From the NCBI RefSeq assembly GCF_018691265.1, contig NW_024881313.1, forward strand, positions 41,020,512 through 41,084,511: 64,000 bases of DNA, read 5' to 3'. A program made the position numbers and the translations under genes. Within the stretch, counting starts at the first letter, position 1. Every line of letters starts with the position of its first letter. Below, piece after piece: positions 57,201-64,000 of this stretch. Below the pieces are notes generated by a model that did not search any database, was not told the origin of the DNA, and saw nothing but the letters and a program-made list of their open reading frames with translations. This DNA comes from Tyto alba (lineage: Eukaryota; Chordata; Aves; Strigiformes; Tytonidae).

Positions 57201-60200
57201 GGGGCTCAGCACCCGCGGCCCGGAGCTCGGCACCAGCAGCCTGGGGCTCGGCACCCACGGCCTGGAGCTCAGCACCCAGAGCTCAGCACCCAGGGCTCGG
57301 CACCCGCGGCCCAGAGCTCAGCACCCACGGCCCGGGGCTCAGCACCCACGGCCTGGAGCTCAGCACCCAGAGCTCAGCACCCATGGCCCGGAGCAGGGCC
57401 GAGGCCGAGGCCGAGCAAAGGCGCTGACGGGGCCCAAGCGAAGAGCCGCGGGGACAAAAGCGAGGACGAGGTTTGGGGACTTCGTCGTCTGGGGACACAC
57501 TGAGAACACGGGGACCCAACCAACACCCAGCGGGGCCCAAGTCAGGGAGGTCGGCCCCGTCGTGTTGGGCTGAAGGTGACACGAAGGACGGGAGGTCGCA
57601 GAGCCCTGCTCTGCCCCCAGGAAATACCCTGGCAGTCACCTCATCATCAACGGGGGTGATTAAGCAACGGACTAAACACACTTGTGAATCCTGCTGCGTG
57701 ATCCGCTCTTTAGGACAGGGATTATTTCTTTCAAATTCACACGGCATTTAACACAACAGCTCAAGCCGGCTGAACTCTAAACCCCTCCACAACATAAAAG
57801 TGCTCAAACCAAACAGCGCTGGGACAACCAAGGGAACTCGCTGTGCGGAAGGGCTTTCTCCTCCTCCCTCTGTCCTGCTGGGGGCAAAGACTAAAAGTCA
57901 TGCTTTAACAGTTCTGATGCTGGAGCACAGGATTATTTTCTCCGCTTCCAGAGCTACCACCCAATTCGGAAGCAGCGGTGTTTCACGCCAAAGCCACGTT
58001 AGTGATTACCTAAACACAGCCCCCAGCACAGCTCCCCTGGTTACCTGGCGTGGCGGGGCGAGCCCACTCACCCACCCAATCCCCCGGGGGGCTGGGGGTG
58101 TGATTTCCACCCCCCCACCCCCCCACCCCCCCCAAGCACAGATGTGGTGCTGCTGGAGCCAGAGCTGCATTTTGCAGAGCCCGGGCTGGGGGCAGTTCAC
58201 GTTCTCAGGGGGGAGAAGCCACGAGAGCACAACCTTTTTTTTTTTTTTTTTTTTTTTTTTTTCTCTCTCTCTCTTTTTCCCCTCCTCACACAAAGGGCCT
58301 CTGGGCTGGGCTGCTGGGCAGGTTAGGGGGGGCTCCCCAGCGCTGCGAGGTGCTGCCTCCCAGCACGCAGCACTTTAATCTCATCCAGCTTTACTGGGGA
58401 AAAAAAAAAAAAAAAGAAAAAAAAAAATAGGGGGAAAAGGCCACAGGCAGCTTCTCTGGCGGGCTGACAGCTTACAGAGCAATCCCTGCGCTCAGGTTCT
58501 CAGGGGAAAGGCGCAGCGCTGAGGGCGGCTGGCAGGGAGCCCCCCCGAGGTGGGGCACGGCGCTCTGCCTTTCCAACTCACACCTGCTCGGGGGGTTCAC
58601 AACCGAGGCTCCGGAAATATGTAGCTGGCTACAAAAGGCTGGGTGGGGGTGGAGGAGCTGCACTGCGTCAGCAGCAGCACAAGGAGAAGACCCAAATTTA
58701 AACCCGACCCCAATGTGCCAGGGCTTGCAGCACCCACCTTCACAGTTCCTCCTGCTGGCAAGTGTCCCACGTTGTCCAGAGATCCCACTTTGGCCTGGGC
58801 CTTCTCCTTGAAGTTCAGCTTCTGGTTCTCGATTTTGACGTCTCCTCCGCCTAGCACAGGATCGCGTGGGAGCGAGTTTATTAATTGCCCCCAGCACGGC
58901 CCCACCCGAGACCTGCCCCCGTCCCCGAGGAACCGCTGGGGGCTCCATGTACTTTGGGGGAGGAGGAGGGGCAGGACCAACTCATACGTTTAAGCGCCTG
59001 GGTCCCACTCCAGTCAAGGTTCCGTTTCCACAGCGGCAAGGTGAAAGTTGGGGATTTCCCCCCCGTGCAGGCCAAGCAACAGGGCAGGCAAGGAGGGCTG
59101 CAGGGCAGAGCCTGGGGGTGCCCGCACAGGCAGTTGGGAAGATGCCCTCTCGCCCACCGCCTCGCTAGCTCTGCTTGGGAATCTGCCTCCCCCCACCCGA
59201 GGCGTGACACGCCGCTTCCACCCCGACCCCATGCTGGGGCGTTTCCAACGGCCGACACCAGCTGCCCACTCCCACCCGGGTCCCTCGCCAAGGCCTCTGC
59301 CAGCTCAGCCCGTCTGCGGCGGCGGCGCCGGGAGGCCTTCTGCTCCTTTTTGTTGTCTGTGATCTGTTCCCGCTCCTACTCCATCCCTGGCAGCTCCCTG
59401 CCTGCCCGGACCGACAGCTCCCTCCCCGACACACAGACCCACGCGCGGGCAGGGAGACGCCAAGCGTGGGGGCTGGATGGACACCAGGTTCAGGAGAACC
59501 TCAAGGTCAGAAAAACAACTGTACCTTCCCAGCGAGATTCTCCTATATCTAGAATGCCACAGTTTCCATTAATATATACGATTATACATGCAGTCCACAT
59601 TCCAGGAGGTCTCTCAAAAAAAAACTCTCTCAGTATTGCCAGGGAGAACTTTGCTTCCCAGTGACATCACTGAATACTCAGCCCTTGGCGCTCCGGAGGC
59701 TTGGCATGGCCAGCGACGGAAGCCAACTGATTCAGTCTAACAAAATCGGTTAAAACATCTGACAACAGACGGATGGATTATTCTGCTTTAATCTGCCCTG
59801 GACAAGAGCAGTAATTGTCACGCACAGCTCGTTACCAGAGAGCACTGAATAAACAGAGGCGGTGCTCGTGGCCCCAGGTTCCCAAAGCGGGCGCGGGTTT
59901 GGAGGCACCGAGCCGTGGCGCTCGGTGCGCGAGGCTGAGCTGCCTTCAACCCAACCGGCTGGCAGGAAGGGCGCCGGGAGCTCCTAGGAGCACAGACAAG
60001 CTCCAGGCATTTCGTTTTCCGCTTCAGGCAGATGAACTTTGCCCCTCGCGCACGGCTGTTGGACTGCCAGGGGTTCTCCTGGGCAGGGAACTGTCCTCAG
60101 ATACCCACAAAGCGGCGACTGTGCTTTAGGATGCCACAAAGGTGGGGCCGCCGCGCGCTGACCTGCCCAGGAACCCGGGATTCCCAGCAATTCACGCAGA

Positions 60201-63200
60201 GTAATTGCTGCGTGCTCAGTGGGAAGCAGGGAATCCCCGCACACTCATCCCGTAAGAGGTCATTAAAGAGCCAAGGGTGTTTTATATATAAAAAAAAAAA
60301 AAAAAAAAAAAAGACCCTTGTACCTGCTTTGAAGAATCAGAGGGAAGTTACTTTATCCCTCCCTAGCACGCAGGTGTTGAGAGCCCCAGCGCTCTCTGTG
60401 AGCACGGGTGAACTTGTCAGACTCCTGCAATGGTCATGGTAAGTATCTGCCTTTTTTAGTTTTTTTGTTTGTTTTTTGTGTTTTTTTTTGTTGTTTTGTT
60501 TTGTTTTTTGTTTTTTTTTTTTCTTCCAAACGAGAAGGGAAGAAGAAAGAGAACTCTGTCAAAGCAGAAGATTATCTTCACAGGCAAGAGGAAATCCCCC
60601 ATCTCCCAGTCCCCTTCTCCACCCACGAAACCACCAGGAATTGCTAAAGAAGCTTTAGTACCTCTAGAAATACTCCCTGAGCACAACAAACCTCTTCAAC
60701 TATTTCACCCGCAGTCCAGGACTACATTTAAGCGACGTGCAATATCTACAGACAAACGATGAGGAAATGGTGAAATTTCTACCTGGCTTATGCTTGATAT
60801 TTGCTTTAGAGCCGCACTTCGAGGACACTTTGGAAAGGTCAACTTTCTTGTTCTGGATCTGCACCTGAGGAGGCAAAAACAAACAACTCACCACAGAGAA
60901 ACATTTCCTGTGAATCTGGAGGTCAGCGGGCCACCTCGAACACCGGGTCACGCTTAGTTAACCTGCCCCCCTTTTCCACCGTATTGTATTTTTCATACTG
61001 ATTTCCCTGCCACCGCGTGCCGAACGCTTTAGCGTTATCTAAAGGCCTGCACCAGCCCGAAGTGGCTAACGGGAGCAGGCAGAAATTGAGGCCAGGCAAA
61101 ACTAAGAGATGGACCGTGACCAGAAACGGGAGGCTGGAGGTCACGGCACACCCGTGGACGGCAAAAGCACCTGGCAGAGGGACCACGAAAAGCCGGTCCC
61201 CCTCCCCAGCCTGTCTCTGCCTCTGAGGACACGGGCCAGGGCCCGGGCGGCTCCAGACACCCCCCAGGGCAGGTGTCACCTCAGGGTTCGGCCCAGCCAC
61301 CCTTCCCCCTGGGGGGCCACAGACGTGCCACCAGCTCCCACGCATTCCACCCCCAACGCGCGCGTTCCGCCCCACGGCCCCCCGCCGGGCTCCCCGCGGC
61401 GAGCGGGACCCCGGGAGGGACCATCGTGCCCGAGAAGCTGTCCTCCCCCGAGCCCGAGCCCTGGGGGGGGGGGGGGGAGGGGAAGCTACTCCCCAGTATT
61501 ATTTCCTTCAACCTCGTTCTGCCAGTGACTCAACGGTGGCACACAAAACCTTCAGTCCTGAAAGCACGAGATATTCGTGACTCAGGAAACGACCTTCTTC
61601 CAAGTCAACGAGCTAAACGTTCCAGCACGGTGTTTGGGGACCTCACTGAGTTTGGGGAGAAGTGTCTTCTCTGGGGTAGGACAAACGTGGGGTCAAAATG
61701 GCACAGGTTTAATGCTCAAAATACATTTCATCTTTGAGTGCGTTGTACACAGCCCCATTTCTGACATCTTTAAAATTCCTCCTGTAGCTCCAGGTGGATG
61801 AAAAATTCCTCTACTCCAGAATGAACTTACTGTCTAACTACTCACGGACCTTTCATTTCATACAAACACAGGATAAGTTATACTGGAAGGAACTTCAGGT
61901 CATCATCTGGTCTAACCCCCTACTGAGTTGACATTCTCACTTTCCACGGGAAAAATCTGGGGTTTTTTGGTAGTAACGTTAAGAGGACAAACCTCTCCTG
62001 GTCGCATCAGCAACCGCCAGCTGACAGCTACACGCACAGAAAGTTCTGCTATAGATCATCTCGCGGAGAAAACGAAAACCTTTCCTTTTCAACATGACAA
62101 GGATTCATTCACTTACCGGCTACTCTAAAAGCTTATTGAGAACGATCATGATCATTTGCGCTGCATCTTTTTCAGGAAGCACGAATCCTCCTCCTACTTG
62201 TGAAGAGGGATGACTCAAAGCCCCGATGTCTTGTTTGCTCACAGTGAGGAGGACAGCACAGTTCGGCCTCCTGCTACGCTCTTCCCCCTTCGTGTACCCT
62301 GATTCAGTGACACCAGACACTCCGAAAGGGCGAGATCACAGCTACTGAATTTGATTTTCTTGGGGGCTGCTGGTGAAATTATTACAGCTTTTATCATGAG
62401 TACTTGTTTGCTTGGAACTGGAATAGAGCTAAATTTATTTCACAGAACTTATTTAAAAATAATGATGTTTTTCATCAGCTAGGCTAGACATACCCAGTTA
62501 TGACTCCTCGGGATTTTACCTGAGGATCCAAACAATTATACCGACATGGAAGTGTATTTCTCGTACGATTTCTAACATCAGCTGTTTTGAGTTTGCAGTG
62601 GGAGACACGTTTAAAGGACTGGGCTTGCATTTCTAGAGCCAAGTACTCAGGCTGTGGCGTCAGAAATAAACTTTAGACCTGAAAGCTTGACACAGAGGCT
62701 CAGATGGGAAGTGCTATACTCATTTATTCTTAAATTCTCCATCCCTACCCATTTCCCAATCCATCCAAGCGGGTCAAGCCAAAGGGTAGAGAAACATATG
62801 TACATTCCAAATCACCTTGTTAAACCTTCAACAGCGTGTACACCACCTGCACTTCGTAAAACCTCCCTCTTTACTGTTGCTCTCTTTAAAAAGAAAGGGA
62901 GGAAATACTAAAACACAACAAAAGCTTTTACCCAGGAAACCTAACTACGTTTGCGTCACGGTGTTTCTGGCAAACGTAATGTGAGTAGGAACAGCATCTA
63001 CTGCTTTTGAACAGGTCTTCTTGGGGATCTTGGAGGGGAAGAGAAATTATCTCCACGTATAGAAGGCAAAATGGGGACGCAGAGTGCCCCAGCTAGGACC
63101 CACTTCACTTAGGTAGGATGCCCGTCCCTTCTACCAGAGTAACCCGAAAGCTGAATCATCATTTGCTACTAACCCCAGCTCCTGCCCCCAGGATTCCTAA

Positions 63201-64000
63201 AAGCTCTAACCGAAGCCATGGGCTATAACAACGGGCTCCCCAGCCATCCCCCATCAGTGGGGCGGTTCGGGAGATAAACACCGGGAAGTCTTTTATCAGA
63301 AGTGATCATCGTAACTGTTTGAACAAGAAAACATCTTTGGAAGAGGACACCAATATCACAGTGCCCCGAAGGGAGTGAGCAGATATAAAAATGAAGAAAA
63401 GGAAATGCTTTTCTAGGAAGGCAGATCGGCCACTGCGTCTCCTTTACTCACAGTGGTACTGCCTGAAGCTGCGTGGGGGGCATCGGGAACCTGGGCAAAA
63501 GCAGCACTTCATTCTCAAAGCAAAAGGCTTAAGTAGTTGAACAAGGAGGAAAACTGCAGTGGTAGGAGGAGAGTGTGGGAGAGGAAAAGAAAGCAGGCAC
63601 ACAACTTGTCCCCTAGAGTCGGGAACGTCCCCAGGAGAGGACTTTGTTGTTTCATTAGAGGAAGGAACAGTTGACTAACGTAGTTAAACAAAAAAAATAT
63701 CCCCCCACATTTAAAACACATTTCTGTTGGCCTCAAAAAAAAGGAAAAGTATGTGTGAGACTTGTTGTCCACTAAAAGGCTATACAAGGGAAGAGCAGCA
63801 AAATTAAAGCGGCTTATGAAATACAGCTCCTTCGAGTGCAGGAGCTGGGAGGTTGCAGCAGCTGCTCTTTAGCAGTACAGCCACAGGGACTTCTGCCACA
63901 AAACACTGATGACGTATAAACGTTCCGTTCCAAACCTGGGTGACAAAACCAGCTGAAATATGCAGCAGGAACAGAAACGTGCGCAGCCGAAAAAGATTAT
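50770..64000 (-). CDS. MAP4: MAP4, microtubule-associated protein 4 (3' part of gene)
   Basis: The 3' part of a tau/MAP2/MAP4-family gene. Coding exons (minus) in order: 60864-60783, 58850-58738, then either 56221-56044 plus 55880-55873, or 55789-55577. The protein binds and stabilises microtubules through repeat motifs ending in PGGG. The gene continues past position 64000, where upstream repeats and the 5' end must lie. It converges with DHX30, as in mammals. Which C-terminus is used may depend on tissue; the sequence shows only that both are open and correctly phased. Confidence 0.95.
50787..50792 (-). terminator. MAP4: MAP4 candidate poly(A) signal
   Basis: AATAAA on the minus strand within GGGTTGAAATAAAGCTTC. 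It is the most distal good signal downstream of the MAP4 stop codons and precedes very G/C-rich intergenic DNA. Another minus-strand AATAAA lies near 53940, so shorter 3' UTRs are possible. Confidence 0.6.
51046..51248. repeat. 18-bp minisatellite, 11 copies
   Basis: Unit CCCCCTCCTGGGGCAGCA. Copies 3 and 7 carry TCAGG in place of TGGGG, so the array shows a higher-order period of four units. Some copies have an extra C. It lies in the presumed MAP4 3' UTR. Confidence 0.92.
51345..51400 (-). mobile_element. Short MIR- or L2-like fragment
   Basis: GTGGGGAAACTGAGGCAGAG with GTAAACG resembles the widely conserved complement of the MIR/L2 segment GATGGGGAAACTGAGGCACAG. It is too short to assign further. 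Confidence 0.35.
55577..55789 (-). CDS. MAP4: MAP4 alternative last coding exon, tau-like C-terminus
   Basis: Minus-strand exon of 70 codons plus stop TGA (55577-55579), acceptor TGTCGCTGCAG before 55789. It reads [20 protein letters not shown], then a Ser/Pro-rich middle, and ends ALSQQGL. It aligns with the tau/MAP2 C-terminus ([20 protein letters not shown] ... LAKQGL). Phase 0 matches the donor of the repeat exon at 58738, so R4-type exon to this exon reproduces the tau arrangement. It competes with the 56.2-kb plus 55.88-kb route. Role: tail after the microtubule-binding repeats. Confidence 0.92.
   Translation of the reverse strand: MEPPKLTFRERAKAPTDHGAESVVSKPPHLSSSTSSPRRGTSISQSRGSVASLSPLQQPAPLAALSQQGL
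55873..55880 (-). CDS. MAP4: MAP4 terminal exon for the ETSI-type end
   Basis: The acceptor TTTTATTTTCCAG is followed by GC ATC TAA. The single base A left by the 56044-56221 exon makes AGC, giving Ser-Ile-stop, so the protein ends QIQETSI exactly as in mammalian MAP4. Only eight coding bases lie in this exon. Everything downstream, including the alternative tau-like exon, is 3' UTR in this isoform. Confidence 0.9.
56044..56221 (-). CDS. MAP4: MAP4 penultimate coding exon (mammal-like C-terminus)
   Basis: 178 nt, acceptor CTCACTGCAG, donor ACAA|GTAAGTG. It encodes [20 protein letters not shown], a low-complexity Ala/Gly/Pro middle, and SFETQIQET, equivalent to human TEGGGSEAP ... TLDSQIQET. 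Phase 0 in, phase 1 out. Joined to 55880 it ends SI-stop. Confidence 0.92.
56457..57395. repeat. GC-rich minisatellite in a MAP4 intron (21/14-bp units)
   Basis: About 940 bp built mainly from GGCTCGGCACCCACGGCCCGG (21 bp) and a 14-bp form lacking the CGGCCCG part (GGCTCAGCACCCAG). It is intronic on the minus strand, between the exons at 56221 and 58738. Continuous open frames on both strands reflect unit lengths divisible by 3 or 7, not a gene. Confidence 0.93.
57400..58737. other. MAP4 intron
   Basis: No exon seen. A T-run lies near 58231-58262 and an A-run near 58400-58415. Confidence 0.5.
58738..58850 (-). CDS. MAP4: MAP4 last microtubule-binding repeat exon
   Basis: 113 nt on the minus strand, the same length as tau exon 12. 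Acceptor CCTGTGCTAG, donor GAAG|GTGGGT. It encodes [20 protein letters not shown] and [17 protein letters not shown], almost identical to human MAP4 and with the tau-family KIGSLDN-type core. It binds the microtubule wall. Phase 1 in, phase 0 out, allowing splicing to either 56221 or 55789. Confidence 0.97.
58851..60782. other. MAP4 intron
   Basis: No exon or RNA gene recognised. An A-run lies near 60290-60312. Confidence 0.5.
60783..60864 (-). CDS. MAP4: MAP4 microtubule-binding repeat exon
   Basis: 82 nt, the length of tau exon 11. Acceptor CCTCCTCAG, donor CCAG|GTAGAA. It encodes [20 protein letters not shown] and ANIKHKPG, nearly identical to human MAP4 (VDIS in human, VDLS here). It joins the exon at 58850 in phase 1. 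Further repeats and the N-terminal projection domain lie beyond the right edge. Confidence 0.97.
60865..64000. other. MAP4 intron to the window edge
   Basis: I looked for the upstream microtubule-repeat exon (a KCGSKDNIKH-like core) on the minus strand and did not find it. One CR1 remnant is present near 61.86 kb. Otherwise no feature is supported. Confidence 0.5.
61858..61930 (-). mobile_element. CR1 LINE 3' fragment
   Basis: CACAGGATAAGTTATACTGG, AAGGAACTTCAGGTCATCAT and CTGGTCTAACCCCCTACTGAG follow the complement of the CR1 tail (GGTTGGAAGGGACCTC, GGTCATCTAGTCCAACCCC). It is short and diverged. Confidence 0.7.

Noticed and set aside
56278..57573. Open frames of 345-431 codons over 56.3-57.6 kb
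   Set aside because: They are the translation of the 21/14-bp minisatellite inside a MAP4 intron.

Overview
The window looks like nuclear DNA from a bird. It holds large intron-containing vertebrate genes, truncated CR1-type retrotransposon tails, two related ~1 kb LTR-like repeats, old MIR-type SINE fragments, CpG-island promoters and GC-rich minisatellites. The species cannot be fixed from the sequence; the LTR family resembles ones I know from songbird-like genomes (recollection, not a search).

Two genes are clearly identified and lie tail to tail. DHX30 (+ strand, about 15.5-48.4 kb) encodes a DEAH-type RNA helicase. I could place all its coding exons with consistent splice phases. It has two alternative first coding exons: one at 19.4 kb gives a short cytosolic/nuclear-type N-terminus (1173 aa in total), and one in a second CpG island at 23.36 kb gives an arginine-rich mitochondrial-type leader (1226 aa). 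Both splice in the same phase to the common exon at 30,733. MAP4 (- strand) runs in from beyond the right edge. The window holds its last microtubule-binding repeat exons (60.8 and 58.8 kb, exactly 82 and 113 nt, the sizes of the matching tau exons) and two alternative C-termini. These lie at 56.2-55.87 kb (ending ETSI-like) and at 55.79-55.58 kb (tau-like, ending QGL), and are followed by a probable long 3' UTR with a poly(A) signal at 50.79 kb.

Region by region: 1-8.4 kb is mostly non-coding, with two LTR-like repeats, one CR1 tail and an 89-bp tandem duplication. At 8.5-9.1 kb there is a CpG-rich promoter with CCAAT, GC and TATA boxes. From 13.2 down to 9.84 kb there is a possible, unrecognised minus-strand multi-exon gene. 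At 14.65-15.35 kb lies a polypurine minisatellite next to the DHX30 CpG island. At 16.4-18.1 kb an antisense, coding-like but frame-broken block sits inside a DHX30 intron. The stretch from 19.4 to 48.4 kb is DHX30 exons and introns. From 48.45 to 50 kb there is an orphan GC-rich block followed by a distal poly(A) signal, and from 50.1 to 57.4 kb there are several minisatellites in the 3' part of MAP4. The last 3 kb is MAP4 intron with little to see.

In mammals the same neighbours, DHX30 and MAP4, are also convergent, so the arrangement is conserved synteny (established knowledge). SMARCC1, expected upstream in mammals, was not recognised here.
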